A DNA stretch of 64,000 nt from an uncultured Coriobacteriaceae bacterium (GTDB lineage: Bacteria; Actinomycetota; Coriobacteriia; Coriobacteriales; Atopobiaceae). Within the stretch, counting starts at the first letter, position 1. Each line of letters begins with the position of its first letter. Where the stretch lies: contig CACYWP010000011.1 of NCBI GenBank assembly GCA_902778135.1, positions 32,306 through 96,305 on the forward strand, written 5' to 3'. The position numbers were made by a program, and so were the translations under genes. Positions 1-7,336 of this stretch are shown here, piece after piece. Below the pieces are notes generated by a model, which did no database searches, was not told where the DNA came from, and was given only the letters and a program-made list of their open reading frames with translations.

Positions 1-156
1 CATGCCCTGAAGGGCGTGCTGGGCAACCTCTCGCTGACCCCGCTGTACGACCCCATGTGCGAGATGTGCGAGATGCTGCGCCCTGGGGCCCCCGTGGACT
101 ACGCCGCGCTGCTCGCCACCATCGACACCGAGCACGAGAAGTTCCTCGCCCTGTAG
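1..156 (+). CDS. Histidine phosphotransfer (Hpt) domain protein, C-terminal part
   Basis: The reading frame is open from the first base and ends at TAG 154-156, giving the last 51 residues of a protein whose start lies outside the window. The fragment opens with HALKGVLGNL, which matches the phosphorylated-histidine helix of Hpt domains (H-x-L-K-G), so residue 1 here is the probable phospho-acceptor. It continues with LTPLYD and a helical tail, as in four-helix Hpt bundles. Hpt proteins relay phosphate between hybrid histidine kinases and response regulators. Whether this is a stand-alone Hpt or the end of a larger kinase cannot be seen. Confidence 0.75.
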   Translation, partial: HALKGVLGNLSLTPLYDPMCEMCEMLRPGAPVDYAALLATIDTEHEKFLAL

Positions 157-180
157 GCAAGGCAACGCAACCAGCGCAAG

Positions 181-211
181 GCCGGGGCAGGGGACGACCC
201 CCTGCCCCGGC
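181..211 (+). terminator. Hairpin terminator after the Hpt gene
   Basis: A perfect 13-bp stem (181-193 with 199-211) and a 5-base loop lies 24 bases after the Hpt stop codon. It is followed by only a weak T-rich stretch. It sits between convergent genes (Hpt on +, cyclase on -), so it may serve both. Confidence 0.6.
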
Positions 212-237
212 CGACTTGTCTCGCGACCCAGCTCGTC

Positions 238-987
238 CTACTCGAAGACCGCCCAGGCACGCACGGGCAGGCCTGACGCGCCCTCGATGCGCGGGTAGGC
301 GATGAAGATGATCGCACCCGTCGCGGGCAGCAGGTCCAGGTTGTCCATGAGCTCGACCTGGAAGCGGCCTGCGGCAAGGATGAGGCGCTCGCAGGCGAGG
401 TCGTCCTCCTTCACCGCCTCGGGCGAAGCATCGGTGTCGAAGGTCTCGTGGCCGATGGCCGCCACGTCGCGCTCGTCGATGAGGAACTTCACCACGGGCA
501 GGCTCCAGCCAGGCGCATGCTCGCCGCCCTCCTCGTCGAAGTTGTTGAGGGCGTCGTTGTCCGGCCAGCGGTGGCACCACCCGGTGCACAGCGCCACGAA
601 GCTCCCGGCAGGTATCGTGCCGTGCTCGGCCTCGAAGGCCTCGATGTCAGCAAGGGTCACGGCGTACTCGGGGTTCTCGGCAACCTTGTCGCGGATGTCG
701 ACGACCACGAGGGGCAAGACGTGGTTCTCTATGGAGAAGATCTCGGGGCCAGGCGCGCCCTCGACGAAGTGGATGGGGAAGTCGATGTGCGTGCCGAACT
801 GCCCCGGGAACTTGAAGGTGTGGATGCGGCAGCTCAGCATCGGGTTGTCGTAGTCGAAGACGGTCTTGCAGAGCTCGACCGAATCCTCGGGAATGCCGCT
901 CCAGAAGGGGCTTTCGTTGTTTAGCGTGTGCGAGAGCTCCACCCAATGGCAGGACTTGAGCTCCTCGAGGGTGTTCCAGAGACCCAT
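238..987 (-). CDS. Cyclase-family hydrolase (kynurenine formamidase-like)
   Basis: A 249-residue protein of the cyclase family (Pfam PF04199 type), whose known members hydrolyse amides such as N-formylkynurenine using a divalent metal. The metal-binding signature H-x-G-T-H-x-D-x-P-x-H appears as QFGTHIDFPIHF near residue 67, preceded by the family-typical ELSHTLNNESPFW near the N terminus. The ATG at 985-987 follows a strong GGAGGT ribosome site. The length is normal for the family. The substrate cannot be told from sequence. The gene stands alone, with no tryptophan-degradation neighbours. Confidence 0.8.
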   Translation of the reverse strand: MGLWNTLEELKSCHWVELSHTLNNESPFWSGIPEDSVELCKTVFDYDNPMLSCRIHTFKFPGQFGTHIDFPIHFVEGAPGPEIFSIENHVLPLVVVDIRDKVAENPEYAVTLADIEAFEAEHGTIPAGSFVALCTGWCHRWPDNDALNNFDEEGGEHAPGWSLPVVKFLIDERDVAAIGHETFDTDASPEAVKEDDLACERLILAAGRFQVELMDNLDLLPATGAIIFIAYPRIEGASGLPVRAWAVFE

Positions 988-1125
988 GCGGGATACCTCC
1001 TACGATTCGTGGCGTGTGATATGGGTGCGTCAACCGGAGCCAGCCATTCCCCCGATGTGACGCATCAATCCTTTGTAGCACACAACGCTGCGGCGCTTTG
1101 CCCCCGCGCCAGCTCAGGCACATCG

Positions 1126-1377
1126 TCGACCGTCTGGGACGGTTCTCTGCGGTCGAATCCGGACGCTCGACCGCCTGGGACTCGACCATCTGGGACGGTT
1201 CTCCGCGGTCGAATCCGGACCGTCTGGGACGAAGGCCCTCGTCCGGCAGATGGGCGAGGCGTGGTCGACGGTCCCTTTTCGACCGTGGAGAACCGTCCCA
1301 GGCGGTCGAACGGCGGATGGGCGAGGCGTGGCGACGGCCCCCTTTTCGACCGTGGAGAACCGTCCCAGACGGTCGAA
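1126..1377. repeat. Cluster of palindromic repeat units, direct and inverted
   Basis: The 421-base gap between the cyclase and the PIN gene holds no convincing gene but is filled by a repeat. Two units read forward (1126-1159 and 1182-1216; core CTGGGACGGTTCTC) and two read as the reverse complement (1276-1310 and 1343-1377; core GAGAACCGTCCCAG). Each unit is bounded by TCGACCG...CGGTCGA. The two inverted units belong to a 67-base tandem repeat that also includes GATGGGCGAGGCGTGG (1249 and 1316). Partial units occur at 1165-1181 and 1216-1230. Confidence 0.8.
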
Positions 1378-1408
1378 CTCGCAGGTGCCGGCCTTCCCGA
1401 CGAGCGGC

Positions 1409-1903
1409 CTACAGCCGTGCCTCCAGCACCGCCATCATGTCCTGCGGGCCCAGTGCGGGGACGGTCGCCTTGGCCAGCAGGACGCGGTCGCAGGTGACCA
1501 GGTAGTCGACGGCGGCACGCTGGGCCGCGACGAGCACGAAGTTGTCCTCGAGGTCCTCGCTGAGCGAGCGGAAGCGCAGGGCCATCTCGACGCTGGCCTC
1601 GTCGGTCTCCACCGCGTCGGCCAGCTCGTGCAGGTCCTCCATGCAGCCCCACGCATAGTCGTGGCAGACGCGCGCCGCCTCGCGCGACACCTCCTCGGTG
1701 CTGGCGCGCACCCACGACGCGGCGTCGCGGCGAATCTCCAGGAAGAGGTCGGACATGATGCGTGCCGGGTACAGCAGCCGCGCGTTGTGCTCGACGGCCT
1801 CGCGCACCAGGCGCACCGCCGTCGCCGAGCCATCGCGCCCCTGGATGAAGTAGTCGAGCCACACGCTCGTGTCCAGCATGATGGCCAGCTGGCGGGTGCC
1901 CAT
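1409..1903 (-). CDS. PIN-domain toxin (VapC-like ribonuclease)
   Basis: A 164-residue PIN-domain protein. The N-terminal LDTSVWLDYF carries the first catalytic Asp of the PIN fold. Acidic residues in the middle (ELADAVETDEAS) and TCDRVLL near residue 140 supply the remaining Mg-binding positions. VapC-type toxins cleave tRNA or rRNA. The ATG (1901-1903) shares one base with the antitoxin stop (TGATG), so translation is coupled to the upstream antitoxin. It is somewhat longer than a typical VapC (about 130 residues), with an extra helical stretch in the middle. Confidence 0.8.
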   Translation of the reverse strand: MGTRQLAIMLDTSVWLDYFIQGRDGSATAVRLVREAVEHNARLLYPARIMSDLFLEIRRDAASWVRASTEEVSREAARVCHDYAWGCMEDLHELADAVETDEASVEMALRFRSLSEDLEDNFVLVAAQRAAVDYLVTCDRVLLAKATVPALGPQDMMAVLEARL

Positions 1904-2289
1904 CAGACGCTCCTCCTGTCCTGCTTGCGGCTGCGCTCGGACCAGGCGCGCTCGTGCCAGTCATAGCCTCCGGGGTAGAGCGGCACGTCCGAGCCAGACA
2001 GGCCCAGCAACTGGGCCAGGGCCTCGCGGCGGCGGCTGGTGCGCTCGACCACCTCGAGCCTCGCATCGATGGCCGCCTGCTCGTCATCGCCCATCTCGTC
2101 CGGCCCCAGCAGGGCGACGACAGCCTCCGCGGCCTCCCCGCCCTGGGCCAGCTTGCCCCACAGGTCACGGACGACCTGGCTGGGCGACAGCCCCGCATCG
2201 ACGAGCGCCGCATCCCCCTCTTCCTTCAGGTCGCGGTCGATGCGCACGTTTATCTGGGCAACAGGTGTCGCTGGTCTCTTTGCAGTCAT
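1903..2289 (-). CDS. RelB/DinJ-family antitoxin
   Basis: A 128-residue protein with an N-terminal ribbon-helix-helix motif of the RelB/DinJ family (INVRIDRDLKEEGDAALVDAGLSPSQVVRDL). The RHH strand would bind the operon's own promoter. The C-terminal half is predicted to wrap the toxin and ends in a basic tail. It lies directly upstream of, and overlaps, the PIN toxin. RelB/DinJ antitoxins normally partner RelE/YafQ toxins, so the pairing with a PIN protein is a hybrid. GGGGCGG lies just upstream of the ATG as a ribosome site. Confidence 0.8.
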   Translation of the reverse strand: MTAKRPATPVAQINVRIDRDLKEEGDAALVDAGLSPSQVVRDLWGKLAQGGEAAEAVVALLGPDEMGDDEQAAIDARLEVVERTSRRREALAQLLGLSGSDVPLYPGGYDWHERAWSERSRKQDRRSV

Positions 2290-2434
2290 GGCCGCCCCTC
2301 TTACGCTTTACATGAAGCAGTCATAGCACAACCACCGTCACCAGCCCATTTCCAAATGGGACAACCCCTTCGAAAGGTCCCTCTCGCCCCCACCAAAGGG
2401 CCGTGGCCCTTGCGCGAGACCCACAGCGGGCCGG

Positions 2435-3172
2435 CTACCAGGCGAAGGCCTTGGCGATGTCGCAGGCGCACACGAGGTCGGCAGAGGCGTCCTGCGGCGT
2501 GGGCTGCAGGTTGCAGATGACCAGCCTGTCACCCTGGAAGTAGCGGATGAGGCCCGCCGCCGGGTACACCACCAGGCTCGTACCGCCGATGATGAGCAGG
2601 TCGCAGCTGGCGATGGCGCGCACCGACGCCATCAGCACGTCCTCGTCGAGCGACTCCTCGTACAGGACCACGTCCGGCTTGACCAGGCCGCCGCATTGCT
2701 CGCAGCGCGGCACGCCCGTGGTCCCCAGCACCCACTCGGCCGAATGCACGTGACCGCAACGCCGGCAGATGTTGCGATGCACCGAGCCGTGCAGCTCCAG
2801 CACCTTGCGGGACCCGGCCGCCTGGTGCAGGCCGTCGATGTTCTGGGTCACCACGGCCATCAGCTTGCCCTCGCGCTCCAGCTCCGCCAGCTTGAGGTGC
2901 GCCTGGTTGGGCTTGGCAGTCAGGCAGATCATGCGCTCGCGGTAGAAGTCGTAGAACTCCGCCATGTGCGTCTCGTAGAAGCTGTGGGAGAGCATCGTCT
3001 CGGGAGGGTACTTGAAGTGCTGGTGGTACAGGCCGTCCTCGCTGCGGAAGTCGGGGATGCCGCTCGCGGTGGACACGCCTGCCCCGCCAAAGAACACCAC
3101 GCTGCCCGCCTGGTCCACGAGCGTGCGCAGCTCCTGGGCGGCCTTGGTCGGATCGGTGATCACCTGTGCCAT
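2435..3172 (-). CDS. cobB: NAD-dependent protein deacylase, sirtuin (Sir2/CobB)
   Basis: A 245-residue bacterial sirtuin, which removes acyl groups from lysines using NAD+ and releases nicotinamide and O-acyl-ADP-ribose. Visible motifs in order are GAGVSTASGIPDFR (NAD binding, about residue 30), TQNIDGLH, the catalytic His in ELHGSV, and two CxxC pairs (CRRCG, CEQCGG) that bind structural zinc. GGTSLVV completes the Rossmann fold. The usual class III desuccinylase Tyr/Arg signature is not clear, so deacetylase is the safer call. GGGAG precedes the ATG. The gene is divergent from the patatin gene. Confidence 0.92.
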   Translation of the reverse strand: MAQVITDPTKAAQELRTLVDQAGSVVFFGGAGVSTASGIPDFRSEDGLYHQHFKYPPETMLSHSFYETHMAEFYDFYRERMICLTAKPNQAHLKLAELEREGKLMAVVTQNIDGLHQAAGSRKVLELHGSVHRNICRRCGHVHSAEWVLGTTGVPRCEQCGGLVKPDVVLYEESLDEDVLMASVRAIASCDLLIIGGTSLVVYPAAGLIRYFQGDRLVICNLQPTPQDASADLVCACDIAKAFAW

Positions 3173-3274
3173 GGTCTTCTCCCATCCATTCGCGTTTCGT
3201 GCGACAACCTTTTGTGTGCAGCCGAAGAGGTACCATCATGTACTGATGCTATCACCGAGGGAGGTTGTCGGGAC

Positions 3275-4201
3275 ATGGAGGAAGCCGTACGGACGCATCG
3301 TCTCGCCAGCGACGGGACGCTTGCCAGCAACGTGTTCGACTGTGCGCTCGCCTTCGAGGGCGGCGGGTACCGCGCCGCGTACACCGCGGGCATCGTGGTC
3401 GTCCTACTCGAGCGGGAGATCTACTTCGACTACGTGTGCGGCATCTCCGCCGGGGCCAGCCACACGCTCAACTACCTCTCACGCGACATCCCGCGTGCCG
3501 TGCTCGCCTTCCTGGGCGTCGACGGCACCGAGCGGCTGGGCGGGCTGGGCTCGTTCGTGCGCGGCAAGGGCTACTTCAATGCGGACTACATGTACGAGGG
3601 CTGCCTCTTCGACGGCTTCTTCCCCTTCGACTGGCGGACCTTCGCAGCCAACCCCGCACGCATGAGGCTGCAGGCCTTCGAGCGCGACACGGGCAGGACG
3701 GCCACCTTCGGCCGTGAGGACGCCCATGACATCAGGAGCCTCTTCCAGCTCGCGCGGGCCAGCGCCACCATCCCCATCGCCATGAACCCCTCCCCCATCG
3801 ACGGCGTCACCTACTTCGACGGCGGGCTGGGCGAAGGCGCCGGCATCCCCCTGCGCATGGCAGAGCGGGACGGCTTCGAGCGCACGGTGCTCGTGGCCAC
3901 ACGCCCCGCCGGCTATCGCAAGAAGCCCCTGTCCCCACGCGCACGCAAGGTGATGGGACGCCTGTTGGGACGCCATCCCCACCTGCTGGAGGCCGTGCTG
4001 ACGCGCAACGAGCGCTACAACGCCGAGCTCGACCGCGTCGCCCGGCTCGAGCGCGAGGGCTCGGTCCTCGTCATCCGTCCCGACGAGATGCCCGTCAGCA
4101 ACGGCACGCTGGACTCGCGCAAGCTCGAGGCCGCCTACCAGCAGGGATACGACCAGGCGCTGCGGGAGCTGCCGCGTCTGAGGGACTTCGTGGGCCTGTA
4201 G
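3275..4201 (+). CDS. Patatin-like phospholipase family protein
   Basis: A 308-residue patatin-family lipid acyl hydrolase with a Ser-Asp dyad. The oxyanion loop is EGGGYRAAY, the nucleophile Ser lies in GISAG (G-x-S-x-G), and the catalytic Asp lies in FDGGLGEG near residue 185. No signal peptide is seen, so it probably acts in the cytoplasm or at the inner membrane face. The frame is open far upstream, but ATG 3275 is chosen because GAGGGAGG sits 9-10 bases before it and the family homology starts just after it. Substrate unknown. Confidence 0.88.
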   Translation: MEEAVRTHRLASDGTLASNVFDCALAFEGGGYRAAYTAGIVVVLLEREIYFDYVCGISAGASHTLNYLSRDIPRAVLAFLGVDGTERLGGLGSFVRGKGYFNADYMYEGCLFDGFFPFDWRTFAANPARMRLQAFERDTGRTATFGREDAHDIRSLFQLARASATIPIAMNPSPIDGVTYFDGGLGEGAGIPLRMAERDGFERTVLVATRPAGYRKKPLSPRARKVMGRLLGRHPHLLEAVLTRNERYNAELDRVARLEREGSVLVIRPDEMPVSNGTLDSRKLEAAYQQGYDQALRELPRLRDFVGL

Positions 4202-4269
4202 GCTGCGATGCCGGCGCACGGATGGCCGGGGCCGGGGAGACGCGACGCGCCAGCATCCGTTGCAACCGA

Positions 4270-4275
4270 TATACT
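4270..4275 (+). promoter_or_regulatory. Possible -10 box upstream of the exonuclease III gene
   Basis: TATACT lies 33 bases before the ATG in an otherwise GC-rich gap. No good -35 hexamer is visible at the expected spacing, so this is a weak call. Confidence 0.3.
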
Positions 4276-4307
4276 GGCAGGGTCAACCGCTATCCCAAGG
4301 AGCCCCC

Positions 4308-5105
4308 ATGCCCCACGCCACCCCGCGCGAGCTGCGCCTCATCTCCTGGAACGTCAACGGGCTGCGCGCCACGCTGAAGAAGGACCCGTCGTTTCCCCAG
4401 GTGTTCGAGCAGTTCGATGCCGACGTCTTTGCCATCCAGGAGACCAAGCTGCAGGACGACCAGCGCACCAAGCTTGCCGACATCCGGTTCCCAGGCTACC
4501 ACCAGACGTGGAACTTCGCCGACCGCAAGGGCTACTCGGGCACGGCCGTCTGGAGCCGCGAGGAACCGCTGCAGGTCATCCGCCAGATCGGCTGCGAGGT
4601 GGCGGACGACGAGGGCCGCGTCTGCGCGCTGGAGTTCCCGACCTATTGGCTCGTCGACGTCTACACCCCCAACGCCCAGGACGGGCTGCGCCGCCTGGAG
4701 ACGCGCCTTGCGTGGGACGCGCGCTACCGCGACTTCCTGCGCGAGCTGGACGCCGACAAGCCGGTCGTCACCTGCGGAGACTTCAACGTCGCCCACGAGG
4801 AGATCGACCTGAAGAACCCCAAGACCAACCACGAGAACCCCGGCTTCTCCGACGAGGAGCGCGAAAGCTTCGGAAAGCTGCTGGACGCGGGCTTCACCGA
4901 CACGTTCCGCGCGAGCTTCCCCGAGCTCGAGGGGGCCTACAGCTGGTGGAGCTACCGGGGGCGCGCCCGCGAGCGCAACACCGGCTGGCGCATCGACTAC
5001 TTCCTGGTCAGCGACCGCGTGGCCGACCAGGTGACCGGCGCCTACATCTACAACGAGGTCTTTGGCAGCGACCACTGCCCCGTGGGATTGAGCATCCGGC
5101 TGTAG
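4308..5105 (+). CDS. xth: Exodeoxyribonuclease III / AP endonuclease
   Basis: A 265-residue exonuclease III family enzyme, which nicks DNA 5' to abasic sites and degrades 3' ends in base-excision repair. Conserved motifs are SWNVNGLRA, the metal-binding Glu in AIQETKLQ, GYSGTAVWSRE, CGDFNVAHEEIDLKNP, WRIDYFLVS and the catalytic SDHCPVGL at the end. AAGGAG lies 7 bases before ATG 4308; an in-frame ATG further upstream lacks a ribosome site. The length is standard. It ends 13 bases from the convergent PHP gene. Confidence 0.95.
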   Translation: MPHATPRELRLISWNVNGLRATLKKDPSFPQVFEQFDADVFAIQETKLQDDQRTKLADIRFPGYHQTWNFADRKGYSGTAVWSREEPLQVIRQIGCEVADDEGRVCALEFPTYWLVDVYTPNAQDGLRRLETRLAWDARYRDFLRELDADKPVVTCGDFNVAHEEIDLKNPKTNHENPGFSDEERESFGKLLDAGFTDTFRASFPELEGAYSWWSYRGRARERNTGWRIDYFLVSDRVADQVTGAYIYNEVFGSDHCPVGLSIRL

Positions 5106-5118
5106 CGGGCTGGGAGCC

Positions 5119-5919
5119 CTAACCGAGCGTCCGCTCCCATACCCGCAGGAAGGTCTCGGCATCACGCGTCGCCACCAGCCGCGCCGGGTAGCCGACCTCC
5201 TCCAGCAGCCGCCGCGTGCGGTCGAGCCGTGCGACGTCGCAGGAGATGTGCGCGTCCGAGGCCGTCGACACCATGCACCCCGCCGCCAGGCAGCGTTCGA
5301 CGATATGCCTACAGCGCTCGCCACAGTCCTGACGCCCATAGAGGCTGCCCTCGTTGACCTCGATGAGCTTGCCCAGGTCGCGAGCCGCCGTCGCGACCTC
5401 GTCGATGTCAAAGTCCAGCCCAGAGCGGCCGACATGCCCCAGCATCAGCACCTTTGGATGCTCCAACGCCCGCAGGTAGGTGCGCGTCAGCTGCTCGCGC
5501 GAGGCGCCCTTCGCCCATGGCCTGCCGTGCACGCTGGCGATGACATAGTCGCAATCCCTGAAGACCGCCTCCTGCAGCGTCTCGCCCGGCTCCTCGACCG
5601 GCCCGCCCAGACGCCGCTGCACGGGCATGTCCCATCCGTACAGATGCCCGTCCAGATCGACGATGTCCGCCTCGCAACCGTGCATCAGGCGCACGCCATG
5701 CCACATGCGAGGCCAGGTCTCGAAGTTGAGGAAGTGCTGGTAGTCCCGCAGGTCGACGCCCGTCTGGGGCTCTGGGCAGACCATGGGCGAGAAATGGTCG
5801 GTCACGCCCAGCAGCTCGAAGCGCAGCTCTGCTGCGGCGCGGACGTTCTCCTCGACCGTGGAGTACGCATGGCGGGAGAAGACCGTGTGGGTGTGGGTGT
5901 CGCAGGCGATGTGCACCAT
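5119..5919 (-). CDS. PHP-domain phosphatase/phosphoesterase (YcdX-like)
   Basis: A 266-residue PHP-domain protein. These form a distorted TIM barrel with a trinuclear metal site that hydrolyses phosphoesters. Metal ligands are visible as DTHTHTVFSRHA at the N terminus, GVTDHF, GCEAD, ASVHGRPW, GHVGR and SDAHISCDVARLD. The order and spacing are those of YcdX-type PHP phosphatases rather than histidinol phosphatase or DNA polymerase PHP domains. The start at 5919 has AGGAAGGG upstream; an earlier in-frame start at 5949 lacks one. The physiological substrate is unknown. Confidence 0.85.
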   Translation of the reverse strand: MVHIACDTHTHTVFSRHAYSTVEENVRAAAELRFELLGVTDHFSPMVCPEPQTGVDLRDYQHFLNFETWPRMWHGVRLMHGCEADIVDLDGHLYGWDMPVQRRLGGPVEEPGETLQEAVFRDCDYVIASVHGRPWAKGASREQLTRTYLRALEHPKVLMLGHVGRSGLDFDIDEVATAARDLGKLIEVNEGSLYGRQDCGERCRHIVERCLAAGCMVSTASDAHISCDVARLDRTRRLLEEVGYPARLVATRDAETFLRVWERTLG

Positions 5920-5944
5920 GGCCGACCCTTCCTGGGGGTATGGG

Positions 5945-5984
5945 GGCACGCCCCTCCCTGCCGCGGGGCCGGGAGGGGCGTGCC
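5945..5984 (-). terminator. Inverted repeat after the aminotransferase gene
   Basis: A 14-bp perfect stem (5945-5958 with 5971-5984) lies between the aminotransferase stop and the PHP start on the minus strand. It has no T-run, so it may only slow transcription between the two genes or mark a processing site. Confidence 0.45.
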
Positions 5985-6003
5985 TCGGTTTGCTTGCGAT
6001 TGG

Positions 6004-7185
6004 CTACTCGTAGAGGGCCTTGAGCTTGGCCCATGCGGGCATGGAGTTGACGATGGTCTCGTAGCTGACGCAATAGCCGATGCGGACCCAGCCCGGGCAG
6101 CCGAACGAGTCGGACGGGACGGGCAGCAGGTCCAGCTTCTTGCACTGCTCGAAGAAGGCGCCGGCATCGGGCTCCAGCGCCTTGACCCACAGGTAGAAGG
6201 CGCCATCCGGCTCGATGTACTCGTAGCCCAGACTGCCCAGCCCCTCGGTGAGAGCCTTGCGGTTGCGCGCGTAGGCCTCGACGTCGGACGGCTCGTCCAC
6301 GCAGTCGATGAGCACGCGCTGGAAGATGGCCGGCGCGCAGACGAAGCCCAGCTTGCGACCAGCGCCAGCCACGGCCAGCACCAGCTCGTCATGCTCGGGA
6401 TTGGCGGGCGGCACCAGCACCCAGCCGATGCGCTCGCCCGGCAGGCTCAGGCTCTTCGAGTAGGAGTAGGTGACGATCGTGCGGTCGTAGACGTCGGGCA
6501 CCCACGGGACCTCGATGCCATAGACGATCTCGCGGTAGGGCTCGTCCGAGATCAGGTAGATGCGCGTGCCCAGCTCCTCCTCGCGCTCGTGCAGCACCTC
6601 GGCGAGGGCGTCCAGGTTGGCACGCGAGTAGACCGAGCCGACCGGGTTGTTGGGCGAGTTGATGACCACGGCCTTGGTGTGCTCGTTGATGGCGGCGCGG
6701 ACCGCCTCCGTGTCGATCTGGAAGGTGCTCGCGTCGGCCATGACCTCGATGCAGGCGGCGCCGGACGTCTCGATCCACACGCGGTACTCGGGGAAGTACG
6801 GGGCGATGACGATAATCTCGTCCCCTGCGTTGACCAGCGCATGGAAGCTGATGGACAGCGAGGCCGCCGCGCCGCAGGTGAGGTAGAGGTCGTTCGGTCC
6901 ATAGGCGGTGCCGAAGCGACGGTTGAGCGACTTGGCCACGGCCTCGCGCGCGGACGGCAGGCCGGCCGCAGGGGTGTAGCCATGCACCTGGGTCGGCGGA
7001 AGGGTCAGGCTGTGCTCGAGGGAGGCGCGCACGGCCTCGGGCGCCGGGATGGACGGGTTGCCCAGGCTGAAGTCATAGACGTTCTCCGCGCCGATGGCCG
7101 CCTTGCGCGCGGCCCCATAGGCCGCGATCTCGCGGATGGACGACTTGGCCGCGCCGTAGTCGTAGCTCTTCTGGTTGATGGACAT
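6004..7185 (-). CDS. PLP-dependent class I/II aminotransferase
   Basis: A 393-residue fold-type I aminotransferase. Substrate-loop and cofactor motifs are YDFSLGNPSIPAPEAV, GYTPAAGLPSAREAVA, VINSPNNPVGSVYS, ISDEPYREIVYG, and the PLP lysine in SYSKSLSLPGERIGW near residue 235. These fit the aspartate/aromatic aminotransferase superfamily (MalY/PatA/AspC-like), but the amino-acid specificity cannot be read. ATG 7185 is preceded by AGGGGAG; the frame is open for about 90 codons further upstream without homology, so that extension is not translated. It lies upstream of the PHP gene in the same direction. Confidence 0.88.
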   Translation of the reverse strand: MSINQKSYDYGAAKSSIREIAAYGAARKAAIGAENVYDFSLGNPSIPAPEAVRASLEHSLTLPPTQVHGYTPAAGLPSAREAVAKSLNRRFGTAYGPNDLYLTCGAAASLSISFHALVNAGDEIIVIAPYFPEYRVWIETSGAACIEVMADASTFQIDTEAVRAAINEHTKAVVINSPNNPVGSVYSRANLDALAEVLHEREEELGTRIYLISDEPYREIVYGIEVPWVPDVYDRTIVTYSYSKSLSLPGERIGWVLVPPANPEHDELVLAVAGAGRKLGFVCAPAIFQRVLIDCVDEPSDVEAYARNRKALTEGLGSLGYEYIEPDGAFYLWVKALEPDAGAFFEQCKKLDLLPVPSDSFGCPGWVRIGYCVSYETIVNSMPAWAKLKALYE

Positions 7186-7264
7186 GGAAGTGACTCCCCT
7201 CTCGTCGCGTATGCGCACCATTGTACGCGCAGCCACGGCCACGCTGGTTTCGCATACGTGACAA

Positions 7265-7304
7265 GGCGGCGCGACAGGGAGACTCACCACCCTGCCACGC
7301 CGCC
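7265..7304 (-). terminator. Hairpin after ftsH
   Basis: A 7-bp outer stem (7265-7271 with 7298-7304) and a 5-bp inner stem (7275-7279 with 7290-7294) lie 33 bases after the ftsH stop, read on the minus strand. TTGT follows the stem. Confidence 0.5.
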
Positions 7305-7336
7305 TCGCGGTCGCGCCTGTCGCCCTCGTGCACCCG

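Noticed and set aside
2696..3274. A 5' extension of the patatin protein across the sirtuin gene
   Set aside because: It lies antisense to sirtuin and has no homology; ATG 3275 has a good ribosome site.
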